Source of the DNA: Pomacea canaliculata
Lineage: Eukaryota; Mollusca; Gastropoda; Architaenioglossa; Ampullariidae
NCBI RefSeq assembly: GCF_003073045.1
Contig: NC_037599.1
Coordinates: 620,001 to 684,000 of the forward strand
Length of the DNA stretch: 64,000 bases
Direction of reading: 5' to 3'
Shown here piece by piece: positions 11,897 to 24,250 of the stretch (the stretch's first letter is position 1; each line of letters begins with the position of its first letter). Made by a program: the position numbers and the translations under genes. The notes beneath the pieces are model-generated. The model did no database searches and was not told where the DNA came from. It saw only the letters and a program-made list of their open reading frames with translations.

Positions 11897-14800
11897 CTAG
11901 ATCGTCTTCAAAAAGTTATTCAACTCTACTGTGGGAACCTTGGCTACCAAGCGACAGAATTCACTATCTTTTCCTGATACTAGAGCCTTTAGTGAAACAT
12001 AGTTCTCTTTTGTGGGGTCATACTGAGCTCGACCCACATGCAGCAAGAAACGATGGCGTGCCTGTAACAGATGGAGCCTAGTTCGGAGCACTGATGGCCA
12101 GGCAACAATGAGCTCATGGGAAATCCCAATGACATTGTGGAGGTAGTCAAATCGCTTTCCCATCTGAATACTTGTCTGAAATATATAACAGATGGGTGAC
12201 TTTTGAATACTACCAACAACAATAGAAAAAATTAAACAATATTTACAATTTGGTTAGCTGACTTCGAAAAAAAACCAAGTTAAAATATAAGAGAAGCAGA
12301 GGCTACCTAGTTCTGCTTTGGAAACGTGCTACTTGGTTATGACATCAGAAGGACAATACAGTACCTGTTAAAAAAACCTTTGGAGCAACAAGCAGCATGG
12401 CCTTTAAATCCATGTCAGAGAAACCAAGCATCTCCTTCATGTAGAAGCGTGTGTCCTGTTAACAAGGATGACATTTCTGACAAGAGTTTTATCATACAAT
12501 TTTGTACAGTAAAGCAAGCAAGCCAGATAGTTTGCATCATTTAGACACAAGCACATACATTGACACAATACATGGTTTATCACTGGCGTGTGCTTATATA
12601 TAAAGTGGTAACCTGTCACTCTATCGAATAAGATCAACTTGCTGGTCAGACTTCATCAAGTATGTTCCTAAATTTATGGCCTTGTAATCAATCATTTAAA
12701 ATCATACCTCAACAAATAATAACAGTAACGAAGAAGCACTTTTATAACAGCTTGCTTCACAATTGCAATACAAACACACACCAAGCCAGCAAAAGAAATA
12801 TGTTGTTAGCCAAGATTGGAAACTGCAAGGGGGTTGAATGAGTGTTTTACACCGAGCCAGCAACTAAGGCTATATCATGGCAGGCATGCCAGACTTGTAA
12901 ACAGATGCCATATGCAGAGAAAAAACAGTATGACCAAGACAAGAGCTGAACCTAGGACAGCCAACCCTCACTGTATTGGTGACAGGCGCTAACCGTTGCA
13001 CCACCAGACTGTCCCCAATGATGGTAGGGAAGGAAAACAGAATACAGTGATGTATTGCAAAACATCACTACACTTCTCTTGTTATCATAAGGAAAGAAGA
13101 ATCAACTCAAAAGTACTTGCAAAATGTACCTTTAACTTTTGAAGTTTCCATACAATTAGTTTTGGACCTCTGGCTGCTACAGAACGGACTTCATCTCCTG
13201 AAAATAGTTATTTACAGTACAACTTTATTGATCTCCAGGGGCAATTCAAGATAGTGCTCGTACTAGCAATAATATATACATGATATAGAAGATAATATAA
13301 ATGTACATGTTGAAATAGTGTCTCTCACACATACATTCTCTTTCCCACACATACACATTCCTAACAACAGCAGATACAGTTGGTGACCTCAGGCCAACGC
13401 AGCCTATTACAAGATAATGGCCAGTAGAGTTTATCAAGTGAATGGCACATGGAATGAATGAGTTGCGGCGACGATTGGTTCTGCATACAGGCATCGCAAG
13501 AGTGAAAACTCAAATCCCAAGACATGATCAGAAAATAGAGGATAAAGGATACCTTCCTGAGGATTTGCTGATGACAAAAGGCTGCATGAACTTACACTGC
13601 CACATTTTCATAGTATTGTTGTTGTCGTTGGGAGGGAAAGTGCTTTCAACTCAGGGCGATTTTGCACTGTGGGAAATGGAGATCTTGGCAGGATGTGGGT
13701 GAAGGGAGGGCAAAGGATCGCCGTTTTGCAGCGCCGCAGTGTTGTCTATGCTTGTCTGTGGTCTCTTTTCCTGCTGGTGTCTAGGAGGTTTGTCAAGTCT
13801 GTTTTGGTGGTGAACTGTGTGCTCTCTTTTCCTTTTTTTTTTAAATCTGTGAGACCTGCCAAGTATGCATTGGTGGTGTATTGTGCTGGTGCCCTCTCTT
13901 TCTGCTGCTGTCACTTGCTATTAGTGCCTAGGAAGCCTGTCAAGTCCACCATAGTGGTGAACTATATTGGTGTCCCTCGTGTTGCTCTATTCTAGATTAT
14001 TTGGCTTTCTGGCATTTTTTTCTTCTATATAAATGGTTATGTTGTTCAGTTTTAATCCTTTGCCTATCTCATATTAGTCTAGAGTATATCATTATGCTTT
14101 ATATTTATATTGTGATATATGATATAAAATATTTATTAAATATATTTTTGCCTATAAAATGTGTTTAAAAACTGTGTGTGTTAAATGTCTGTATGAGTAT
14201 GTATGCCTGCCCTTGTGAGCAAAAGAAAAATTTCTGTCTTGGGTCTCCTTGACAGACAATAAAGTCTGATTTGATTTGATTAAGTAAAAACAAAAGTTTT
14301 GCTTAACTAGCTATGCTCTATTTTAGGATCTTTTCTGTGTACAGCCAGCAGGCCATCTATATCAAGAGGCAACTAGCAAGAATATGTTTATTATCTGCTT
14401 CAGTAAGTATACCAATATATCATTACATGTTGGCATTCCTTTGTTAGGAATAAGCGCACATAGATTAGTTTTCACTCACCTGACAGACCAAAACTCTGCT
14501 GCAAGAATCCCAGCTTTCTGTCCATCATGGCAACAGACATCAAGAGAACAAGGGGAACTCGGCTCACAATGTGACTGATGCTTTCAGGTAAAAACTTCTT
14601 AGACTTCAGATAGCTGATCACCTCCTGCCACAAAGAGTTGTGCTGGTGTGAGCCCTGACCTCAAAGACCTGATAATGCTGTAGTGTTAATAATGTGAGAA
14701 CCAAGTGGCCAAATATAGAGGCTGGCTTATTGATTATTATAAACAATAGTTAAAGATGCAATCTGGGCCTACGAAGCTGGCCCCCAACTACCTCCATTAT

Positions 14801-16065
14801 CAGCCTCATCACAAGAAAATAAAATTCTGCTTGAAACACTTTCTTTTACACAATTATTTTCAGCTCTACCTCTTCTCTCACTAAAGAGCTAACATCCTGG
14901 ATGTTTTTTGCAGAACACTGACATCACTGCATAAGTTGGCAGATCCTAAAGGATACATGCTGAGCACATGGAAGCCCATCAAGTTAAAAACTACTGTAAC
15001 AATCACAAGCCTGATGATGTACTGCACTAAACATTCTGATTCAACTGCTGATGATCTTACTTTCTAAGAATTCAAACACACTTACGTGTTTGCATTTCTA
15101 TCAAATGGGTGACTAGCATAAAATAAGGGTAAAATATTCACTGCTTTTAAAGCTTGCACATTGCTACATTTTGCAAGTACCTGCATTTCCTCAATGCTTT
15201 TTTTTAAAGCCAGGGGATTCTTGGTCAAGACACGGCCCAGGTCTACATCTGCCACACCTATGTCGTGCAGAAAAAGGAGGCGAGGCTGGATATCTGATTC
15301 CCACTTTGCCTGAACAATGAAGTCTGCTGCCTCTGGGATCTTTTCAACAGCTGACAGGTCAACACCAAAGCTCAGCAGCTTCTGCAGAACTTCTGACTGC
15401 TTGACATAGGTAGCCAGGTTGTAGGATGGCTGTACAGGTTTAGGGGAAGGGAGATCTGCTAAATCTGAAGATTCTTGGTCTGCAGGTGTTACAGAGCTAT
15501 CAGCACTATGATGTGCCAGCACTTCACCATTGACAGGACTGGAACTGGCTGTCAACACGTTTGTTGTCAAGTGCGGCATCTGTCTCAAAGCCTCGGGGTC
15601 AGAGCAGTGTTTGTTTGATTGGTCTGATTTTTGTAGGACAGCCTCATATTCAGAATAGCCTTTGTCCTCTGTTTCCTGTACAGGAAAATTATCAGTACCT
15701 GCATATACTTTATCTTGTTCTCTTGATGATGAAGCTGAAGCTCTTCTCGTTCTGAATCTGACCTTGTGCTGTCCATGTATCAACCCAGTTTGACTACTTA
15801 AGCATCTAATAGGATGATCCAAGACGGGAACACAGTCAGGAACTAATGCTGGTTGACCATAGTTTATAATTGCAAATGTATAGCTTGCACATCTGAACTT
15901 ATTAGAAGGAGGTGTATTCTGCACAAACAGCTCCTGCCGCAACAAGGAAAACATTCGGTGGCACTGACTGGCTGCCAAGAATGATCTACCATATTTGATG
16001 CCAATGGGTGGAATAAGTTTTGAAATCATCAGCAGACTCGCACTTTCCGTGAATAAAAGAGCCAT
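11897..16065 (-). CDS. MTERF3: Mitochondrial transcription termination factor 3
   Basis: Five exons: 15181-16065, 14480-14624, 13130-13197, about 12365-12455 and 11897-12175, about 490 residues. Known MTERF3 acts in mitochondria on transcription and ribosome assembly through helical mTERF repeats that wrap nucleic acid. The N-terminal ~200 residues are poorly conserved and basic or serine-rich, fitting a mitochondrial presequence. The mTERF region starts near SYNLATYVKQSEVLQKLLSF and continues with DIGVADVDLGRVLTKNP, YLKSKKFLPESISHIVSRVP, MLGFSDMDLKAMLLVAPKV and the diagnostic C-terminal GRAQYDPTKENYVSL. Exons 1-3 join in phase. The exon 4 to exon 5 junction is not settled: the strong donor at 12364 is out of phase with exon 5, while a weaker donor nine bases downstream restores the frame. 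A T-rich run just before it may hide an indel. Exon 1 starts at the only upstream ATG with a long open frame. Confidence 0.88.
12839..13016 (-). mobile_element. tRNA-derived SINE, copy 1 (in MTERF3 intron)
   Basis: Read on the minus strand it begins with a tRNA-like head: an A-box-like TGGTGCAACGGTTAGCGCC and a B-box-like GGTTCAGCTC about 50 bp later. It ends in GCCTTAGTTGCTGGCTCGGTG and GTAAAACA. Two further clear copies are at 37.3 and 48.6 kb. Flanking duplications are not clear for this copy (perhaps AATGA), which suggests it is older. Confidence 0.75.
13690..13995 (+). repeat. Three degenerate direct repeats of about 60-78 bp
   Basis: The segments starting near 13790, 13851 and 13929 resemble each other, with shared parts such as GTCAAGTC, TGGTGGTGAACT and CTCTCTTT. 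The plus-strand open frame shows the repeat as variants of FVKSVLVVNC, AKYALVVYC and PVKSTIVVNY. It lies in an MTERF3 intron just upstream of a LINE tail and may be part of that element. I do not regard the frame as a gene. Confidence 0.4.
14170..14280 (+). repeat. LINE 3' tail, second copy
   Basis: About 95 bp nearly identical to 11381-11475, with the shared core ATGTCTGTATGAGTATGTAT and the same AATAAAGTCTGATTTGATTT ending. The GATTT tail is the kind of short simple repeat left by target-primed reverse transcription. The sequence upstream (13.67-14.0 kb) is not similar to the first copy. Confidence 0.6.
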
Positions 16066-16920
16066 TTTTCAAATAAAGACCGTGCTACATTAGAGTTTAT
16101 CACTTAGCTTCCATTGCCATATTTTTATGAACTAGACCTGCAAAACAGTTTACGAAAAAATAAGATTATTGTCAGGCATAGCATTATAGAGAAGTATTCA
16201 AGCATGCACATGTACATGAATGGGCAGAAGTGAACAGATGCATGCACACTCCTCACATCTGCACATACTGATTCCTTTCCACGGATTTTGCTAAAACAAA
16301 ATCAAATGGACTATCAGGAAAATAATCTGGAGAAAAATGAGTTGCCTTTTTTTCAATGTGTGTGTGCACATAAATTTACTACTACTCCTTCTCCTAAGAA
16401 GTTTAGGATACTGGAGATGAGGTAAACAGAAGGTTGATCACTAGTCTTCACTTGGGTCAATGACTGAAAACCTTCCCCTCAGCAACAGTAGGTATTTGTT
16501 CTATAACTGTATGAGAAATGTAAAAGGCGGTGAAAGCTTGACCTTAGATTTCCATATGTTATATTTCCATATATATATAACGTAGATACCAAAAACTTAA
16601 AATTCACTGTCCTTTCACCCCGCAAGTCAAATTCAAAGTCAAGCGGCTATACACATTATAAATCGAATGCAACAGAGTTCAAAATAATCAAAACCTACGC
16701 TCAACAAACAATTATACATATTAAACACTTTTAGCCCATTAAATGATGTCGACACTTTGAATCAATTTTCTAGTTCTCTTCAGCGCATTCTTCCTTCTCT
16801 CTGTCTCCAGCGCAGACGGCCATGTGGCGCGAGTGACGGCCCTTTGGTCGTCTGCAGTAGCCGCCCCTGACAGCGAGCAGCGCGCGTCTCACCCCGGGTG
16901 GCCTGCGAACGGTAGGGTAT
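16066..16920. promoter_or_regulatory. MTERF3 upstream region with small CpG-rich patch
   Basis: Mostly AT-rich, apart from about 16795-16910, which is dense in CpG (for example GCGAGCAGCGCGCGTCTC). That patch lies 730-850 bp upstream of the MTERF3 start codon. It may hold a 5' UTR exon or promoter; no TATA box is visible. It also marks the border with the repeat-rich segment to the right. Confidence 0.3.
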
Positions 16921-17219
16921 TATAGCTAGCTACAGCTTGGTGCAACATGTAACTAATACGACAGCAATATTCAGCGAAAACTGCATTCATTTATTCGCAC
17001 GCTAACGATGTATAGAACCACGAAGCCGTGTTAGTTAATTCAAATGTTATCTATCTGACTATCAGAAACCTGAAGCAATAGATAAATAGAAGTCGCATTA
17101 TGCAAGTTATCGCAGTTAACGTACAAAGCATGCAGACCTATGCTGTCTTTCGTTGCAACGTTTCTAGTGTTATGTATATTTCATATGGGAGATTCACATC
17201 GCACATCTCATTCATTCAC

Positions 17220-17390
17220 TGATCCCACGACTGGTCGTTGGAGGTGGGTGAGAGCACATGGACAGCGTAACGATAGCACATGTATACGTCTGGGTGTACT
17301 GTACCGCTGTCACCACGGATCGACGTGTACAGGTGGACTGACGTCTGCAGAGACCAACGCTTAGTTCTCGTGGTTTGAGCTCCCGTGGAC
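17220..17390. repeat. Dispersed repeat fragment, also at 31.72-31.86 kb
   Basis: The part around AGGTGGACTGACGTCTGC and GAGACCAACGCTTAG recurs with changes at about 31800-31850 (GAGGTGGACTGCTGTCTG, GAGACCAACGCTTAG). Similarity covers roughly 70 bp and fades on both sides. The element type is not recognisable. Confidence 0.35.
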
Positions 17391-17399
17391 GATTTCCTT

Positions 17400-18900
17400 A
17401 AATACAATTATAGGGTCTGATTCAATCTTGAGAGTGGTCGTGGCCGATTGGCCTGGTCGAACTGGCTTTCTTTTGGTTTCTAAAATAGTAAGGTGATGAA
17501 GAGGGATCAAAAGTGACCAGCCGTCTCCGTCCACTGGTCGGGATCAGCGGTGACGTGTATTATAGCTTGTCAGATGTGACGTCGAAGTCTGTAGTGACGT
17601 GTTGGGCGTCAAGCGATCATCAGGCTAATTATGGCCAACTTGCTTATCTTCTCTTTCTTCGGCCTGCCAGGACCTGGTTTTCACAACTTAGTGTGTGTGT
17701 GTTACATGTTTGTATGAATGTGTGTGTGTGTGCGTGTGTTACATGTTTGTATGAATGTGTGTGTGTGTGCGCGCGCACGCGCCTAGAGAAAGAGAGATCT
17801 ATAGTGTGGAACTTTACATTTATTTTATGGAGGCGTTGGCAACAGTTGGCTTTTGGTAAGGCGGAATAGCCATTGAGCACGGTTTGTTTAATGTGATTTA
17901 TTCATCATCTTTATTACTTCACCTGTAAAGCTGCGGCCCGTTGTAGCGTGTCACCCGAGGCACCACCCACACTTTTCCCAACCCCCACCACCCCCCTTAC
18001 ATCTTTCACATTCGTGACAGGAAACTTTTGTGGGTGATAGTTGGGGCTCGAGGAGTCAGCCAACTCAGAAGCTCACCGTCTCACCGGCCTTTACCTCAAG
18101 TCGTCCAGTCACAGTTTTCTGGACTCACCTTCTTCAGTGTGGGGCAAAGGTCAGACTTGGAGCTGGAACTGATGCTGGTGCTGGTGCTGATGCTGGTATT
18201 GGTGTTTGCGCAGCGGCAGAGGTCAACAAACAAGGGAACAGACAAGAGCATAAGGTGACAGTGCCAGTCAGCACTTTCTTTCTGGTGAGTTGTATATTCG
18301 CAGACGACCTTATGTTTATTTATCAGTTTCACAGGGTCAGACACCCGGTGTTCGAGGTGCTTGGTGCTGCGAATTTTTTTTTTTGTTTTCTTTTTGTACT
18401 TGGTGCTGAAAAGGGATTGGGTGCATTCCGGTTGTTTTAAAGGTATTCTCCCCACCCCGCTCCTTGCGTGTTTTAGAGTGTGTGTGCGAGTGTGTTTGTA
18501 GGAACATGTGCATTGGTCAGAGTGTGTAGGATTGTGTTTGATCTCCGTGGTGACCTGTGTTACGTCACTTAATTTGAACGGATCGTCGTCTCGTTGCCGT
18601 GTGTCTTGGTGCACCGACATTGTAGCTGCTTCCTCACACAGTGACCCACCTGTGACATCAACTCGCTACACTGTCTCCACTCGTACTCTGACATCGAGGT
18701 CACTTTGCTGGCACGTCACCTCAGGGAGGCTGGTTATGTCACGAGCTAACTGTCGTTTAACTGCACGTCACGGCGTTACGTCTTCCCACTCGTATTAAAG
18801 TCGTGATGATCACCTGTAACACCTTCTCGCACGCGGACACAAACTGCCGCCTGACTCCGCCCCCAATGTGGGCATTGCTACCTTTCCCCAGCCATGTTGT
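17400..18900. other. Intergenic DNA with TG-rich microsatellites
   Basis: Contains two TG-rich stretches (about 17691-17775) and a GCTGGTGCTGATGCTGG repeat near 18165-18200. The open frames across it follow low-complexity sequence and show no protein family I know. No gene is supported. Confidence 0.5.
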
Positions 18901-19145
18901 CGCCAGCTGTGGCTGTTGTTGTTTATTGGTGTTTTATGCCATGCCAGCAACTAAGGCTATATCATGGCAATAAAAAAGTTTTTATGTTTAAAAGTTTCAG
19001 GGTAAATTTTCTCCAGTTATTTAACTTAAAATCAGACCACGGTAATAAGTTAACTAGATGTTAAAGAAACAAATATGGTGTAAAATGGGTGGTGGAGCCC
19101 AAAAAGGCCGCCAACAAAACAGAAATTACATAAGATATATTAGAC

Positions 19146-22100
19146 TTAGATTTGGTGTAAAAGTCCTATTCTTTTTAAAAAACCAAAAATAGCTGCCGAT
19201 GGGATGGACCTAAATAAAACATACAATGAATCCACTGTATAAAATTTTTGACGAATGGTCTGAAGCCCCGGACAGTTCATGAGAAAGTGTACTACGTCAA
19301 GATGTCCCCCACACCAGGGGCAACCTGGTGGTTGTTCCCCTCGCAAGAGGTATCCTTGCGTGGCATATGTGTGTCCTGTCTTTAGTCTTGTTAGGACTAC
19401 CTCCTCCCGCCTTGTGGTATGGCACAAAGGTGGGCGGTCAGAAAGACAGGGAAGAGTGGCGAATAATTTATTCTGACAGAGGGTGTTCCAGAGGTTTTGC
19501 CATAAAGTCAGTATGTAGGTTGTAAGTACAGTTTTACAGTCAGATGAAATAAGGAACTGTATTTTACCAGGGGACTGACATGCAGCCTTAGCAGCCTGGT
19601 CTGCTCGAACATTGCCTGGAATGCCAGAATGGCCAGGGGCCCAGATAAAGACAATGTCCTTGTTTCGTTCGATAAGTGCTGCATGAATTTTATGAATCTT
19701 GACCACAAGGGGGTGATCAGATTCATTTGAAATAAGAGCTTGGAGAGCAGAAAGAGAGTCTGAGATTATCAGAAAGTTGTGCTCCGAAGAGCGGTGAGCA
19801 TGCTGCAAGGCAAGTGTGATAGCATAAAGTTCTGCTGTAAAGATAGAACTTTCGTCTGCCAATCGGACTGAAGCAGCCCGTTGTGGTTGGCAGGATGGAA
19901 CTGCAGCCGCAGCGACTGGGCCACCACTTGGGATTTTGGAGCCATCTGTATAGATTGAACAGAATTGAGGATAATCAGAAATAAGTTTACGAAAGTGTTG
20001 AAGATAGATGGGGTCACTAGTGTCCCCTTTTTTGAAAGTTGTAAGATCAAAGCGAATCTCAGGAACAGGAAGAGTCCAAGGAGGAGTTGTTTGTGGAGGT
20101 AAAGGTTCTACCTGCTTGATATCTACTCCGGCAGCTTGAAGATGAGGTGCTACTCGGAGTGAAAGAGGCTTTTGCTCCTTGGTACGAATGGCATACAGGG
20201 CAGCACGCTGAGGTCTGAAGACAGCACGATACGCAGGATTCCCAGGATGGGATTTTAAGCGACAGGCATACGATAGCATGAGTTTCAAACGACGGAGAGA
20301 AAGTGGAGGCTCACCAGCTTCTGCGTACAAACTTTGTACAGGAGTGGTGCGAAAGGCACCCAGACAGATGCGGAGCCCTTGATGATGAATTGGATCAAGA
20401 ATTTTAAGGTAGGACTCTCGAGCAGAGCCATAGATAATGGATCCGTAGTCTAGCTTTGAGCGGATCAGGGCACGGTAGAGACGTAGCAGAACCGTGCGAT
20501 CCGCTCCCCAGCTGACATGGCCAACTACTCTAAGAATGTCCAAGGCTTTCTGACAAGATAGGCGTAGAGATTTGATATGAGGTAGAAAAGACAGTTTACG
20601 GTCAAAGATGACCCCAAGAAATTTAACCTCTTGGACCACCTTGAGTATCGTGCCTTTGACAGTGATAACAGGGTTTGGAAACATACCTCTCAGTTTGCAA
20701 AAGTGGATGCATACTGACTTCGTAGGAGAGAAATTGAAGCCGTTTCTGTCACCCACTTTTGTACTGCATTACACACAGCTGAAGCCGGCGTTTCGAGGCA
20801 TGGAAGGGAGCGGCCTCGTATGCAGATAGCAAAGTCATCTACATACAAAGAGGCCTCTAAACCTGGACAGACTGATTTCAAGATTGAGTCGATTTTGATG
20901 TTGAAAAGAGTTGGAGAAAGAATGCTGCCCTGAGGGACGCCCATTTCCTGTTCCTGAGGATCAGACAGTATAGACCCTACTCTGACTTGAAAATGGCGGT
21001 TTGAAAGAAATTCTCAATGAAGAGTGGCATACGACCCCGGAAGCCAGGGCATGGAGGTCTAACAGAATACCCGCTTCCAGGTAGTATCGTATGCCTTCTC
21101 TAAATCAAAAAAACACCCTAGAACATGTTCTTTGCCGACAAAAGCGTCCCTGACAAAGGTTTCAAAAACGGACCAAATGGTCCAGGGTGCTGCGGCGTTT
21201 TCTGAAGCCACACTGCAGGTTGGAGAGAAGACTCTGAGATTCGAGGTACCAGGTAAGGCGAGCATTTACCATACGTTCTAGAGTTTACATAGACAACTAG
21301 TGAGAGCGATAGGGCGGTAAGAATTTGGATCAGAGGTATCCTTACCAGGTTTTGGAATGGGGTATAACTACTGCCTCTCTCCACGAGGGGGAAAACAGCC
21401 GGATACCCAAATAAAGTTGAAGATATCTAGAAGGAGAAGGAGAGAAGACTGTGGGAGATGTTTTAGTAGCTGATAGGAAATATTGTCAGGACCCGGTGCA
21501 GAATCCTTGCTCTTTTGAAGGGCCTGTTGTAGTTCAGAAAGAGAAAAAGGTAGGTTGTACTTTTCGGAGTTGTCTGAAGAAAAGTCACAACCCGAAGATT
21601 CTTGTACAGATTTTACGCGTTGAAAATCTGAAGAGTAGTGTGAAGAGGAAGAATTATGAGCAAAGGTGGATGCTAAGGAATTTGCGACATCCTGTACCTC
21701 TGTGAGAATAGAGTCTCCAACCCGCAGATGGCCTATTGATTCAGCCTGAAATCTTCCCTTTATCTTCCTTATGGCCGCCCACACCGCTTGAGAAGTGGTA
21801 CGGGAGGATAATGAGGACACAAATCTCTGCCACGCAAGTTTCCTTGCCTGTTTAAAAATATAACGGGTATGAGCTCGGGTACGTTTAAAATTTATTACAT
21901 TTTCAGGAGTGGGTTGACGGAAGGCAAGACGCTGGGCTTTTTTCCGCGCGCGCTGAGCTACCCTACACTCCTCTGAAAACCAAGGCACCCTTGGTCGGTT
22001 ATTACGGTGCCTTAGTACCGGAATCGTTTCTGATGCAATTTTATTTAAACTTGTAGTGAAAACTTTAGCAGGGTGTAACATCGGGTCTTTTCTAATGTCT

Positions 22101-22873
22101 TCAATCTCAAAATTAAAAAACGGGTTTCTGGTAAGGTGGGTGGAGCAGAGGGTCTGAAATTCAAGCCAGTCTGCCTTAGTTAAATTCCACCCACCTTTGT
22201 GAAGGTTATCGTCCCGCTCCAGACCATTTGTAAAATGTAAAACAAGGGGAAAATGATCGCTGCCACACAGGTCATCATGTACAGCCCAGTTAAAATCTAA
22301 TAAAAGTGCTGGGCTGACCACTGACAAATCAATAGCTGACTCTGTGCTGTTGTGTGGACGGCAAAAGGTGTTTGAACCGTCATTCAGAATACAGAGATCA
22401 TTTTCCATAAAAAATGATCCCAACAACTCTCCTCTGGTGTCAGTCGAGGCCCCGCCCCACATGGGGTGGTGTCCATTAAAGTCACCCAAAAGAAGGACGG
22501 GAGTAGGAAGTTGGGTTAAAAGACTCTCAAGGTCCTGTCGGGATATCCGAGCTGATGGAGGTAGATAAAGACTGCATATAGTGATAGTTTTGCCCAGAGA
22601 AACTCGGGCAGCAACAGCTTGAAGATTAGTATTGAGTGGAACCTGGCTAAATAAAAGGTTTGAACGAATAAAAAGAGCAGTCCCTCCTGAAGGTACGTCA
22701 TTTGGAGAGTCTTGACGTAGAACTCGATAGCCTTTGAAGGAAAAAGAGTTTGTATGAAGAAGATGAGTCTCTTGCAGAGCTATTACATCAAGAGAAAAGC
22801 GAGATGTTAGGCATCGGAGTTCTTCAAAGTTTGCTCGGATTCCTCGACAGTTCCATTGAAGGATTATAGACAT
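19146..22873 (-). pseudogene. LINE ORF2: endonuclease, reverse transcriptase, RNase H (frame broken)
   Basis: The first 501 codons (22873-21368) hold an apurinic-type endonuclease: LQWNCRGIRANFEEL, ALQETHL, LLGDFNGHHPMWGG and SDHFPLVLHF, followed by the thumb and start of the reverse transcriptase. The reverse transcriptase then continues in changing frames between 21.39 and 20.69 kb, including MGVPQGSILSPTLFNI and the catalytic YVDDF. At least four frame changes are needed. The last frame (20756-19146) carries the rest of the transcriptase and RNase H with the expected acidic residues (YTDGS, TAEL, SDSL, ADQAAK), then a C-terminal CPWCGGHLDVVHFLMNC. The enzyme is known to nick DNA and copy its own RNA at the target; this copy cannot make a whole protein. 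Confidence 0.88.
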
Positions 22874-22876
22874 GTG

Positions 22877-24250
22877 TTATCTGTGAGGAAGGGACGTAGA
22901 TCGCCCCATAGTAACTGAAGGAGAAGATCCAGGAGAGGGCAGGGGACGGCGGGAAGGAGAAGGCGACATTAAGCGTCGCTCATCCATATCCATCCCCTGC
23001 TCGCCAAGTGGAGTGAAGCGATTAAGAACTGGTATAGGTGCTGCTGTGGTGGTCCCGGGTGTAGTGGATTTTTCAGGTGATTTTTGTTTTGTTTTGGTAT
23101 TCTTGTCTGTCTGTGGTGTGATATTCTTGTTTTTTGGTTGTTTTGAATTGCGCGTTTGCTGTCTGGCGGTGTTTCTGGTTGGTGAGGTGGAAGGCTTTGA
23201 CTGTGATGCTTGTGTAGCTTGGGATGCTTGAGTTTTCTGTGTTGACTGGGCGCCACCACAACTTGCAGGAGGAGGAGGAGGAGGAGGCGGCATAGATTGA
23301 GTTATAGGAACAGGGCCTTCTGAGGAGACCCAAGTCATGTCAGTCTGTATGGACACAGAGGTGGAAGGTCGCTTTATGACTGCTGCTGAATAAGATATGG
23401 AATTCGAAGTAGATGGTGTTCCTGAGGAGCCACCCACTACGCGACGGCGAGCCTCAGCGTACGATACGCCTGATTCCGCACGTACGCGTTGAATGGCTGC
23501 CTCTTCCTTCCACTTCGGGCAGTCTTTAGATGATGCGACGTGTGCTCCATCACAGTTTGCACATTTTGCGCTTGAAGAGCAATCAGCTGCCGCATGGCCG
23601 GTACCGCCGCAGCGAAAGCAGCGGGCCTGGGACCTGCAGAAGCTCGCCCCATGACCATAACGCTGGCAGTTGAAACAGCGCAAGGGAGATGGAATGAAGA
23701 TTGAAACTTTTACCCGTAAGTACCCGACTTCAATGAAGTCGGGTATTTTGGGTAGACAGAAGGTTAGAAATAAGGTGTTTGTGGGAATAGATTTCCCGTC
23801 CCTCTTTAGTGTGACTCGTTGTACTGCTGAGACCCCCTGAGATGCCAATTCTGACCTGATATCAGTCTCAGTCATCCCAGCAAGGTCTGGGCAACGAATG
23901 ACCCCTTTCGAAGAGTTGAGGGATCGATGTGATGTAACTTTTATGGGGCGATCGACGAACTGTTTACCGTCCCATCGGCGTAGGGCTTCAGAAGCTTTTT
24001 TATTTGCGCACTGAACAAGGAATTGTCCAGAGCGCAAACGTCTTACAGTAGAAAAATTGTTGGAAATGTTTTTAAAACCTTTCGCTATGGCAAAAGGTGA
24101 TAGAGACGAGAGAGGTCGGTCCTGCTCTGCGCCTTCTACCACCAAAAAACGGGGCCAGGCCCCCTCAATACTTTCTCTCACTTCCTCTTCACTATCAGAG
24201 GAATCATCTTCACGTATGCGTTTCCCCAGGTTAGATAATTTTTTGGCCAT
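22877..24250 (-). CDS. LINE ORF1, nucleic-acid-binding protein with CCHC knuckles
   Basis: An intact frame of 457 codons starting at ATG (MAKKLSNLGKR); the frame is open a little further upstream but with no ATG. Known ORF1 proteins of this group coat the element's RNA. The central part looks like an RRM-type fold (FLVVEGAEQDRPLSSLSPF onwards). Three zinc knuckles follow: CFNCQRYGHGASFC, CFRCGGTGHAAADC and a third beginning CANCDGAHVASSKDC. The C-terminal third is low-complexity, with a proline run encoded by a GGA microsatellite at about 23268-23290. It ends with TAA, and the ORF2 ATG lies three bases later in the same frame (TAACACATG), which fits reinitiation or read-through. Confidence 0.85.
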   Translation of the reverse strand: MAKKLSNLGKRIREDDSSDSEEEVRESIEGAWPRFLVVEGAEQDRPLSSLSPFAIAKGFKNISNNFSTVRRLRSGQFLVQCANKKASEALRRWDGKQFVDRPIKVTSHRSLNSSKGVIRCPDLAGMTETDIRSELASQGVSAVQRVTLKRDGKSIPTNTLFLTFCLPKIPDFIEVGYLRVKVSIFIPSPLRCFNCQRYGHGASFCRSQARCFRCGGTGHAAADCSSSAKCANCDGAHVASSKDCPKWKEEAAIQRVRAESGVSYAEARRRVVGGSSGTPSTSNSISYSAAVIKRPSTSVSIQTDMTWVSSEGPVPITQSMPPPPPPPPASCGGAQSTQKTQASQATQASQSKPSTSPTRNTARQQTRNSKQPKNKNITPQTDKNTKTKQKSPEKSTTPGTTTAAPIPVLNRFTPLGEQGMDMDERRLMSPSPSRRPLPSPGSSPSVTMGRSTSLPHR

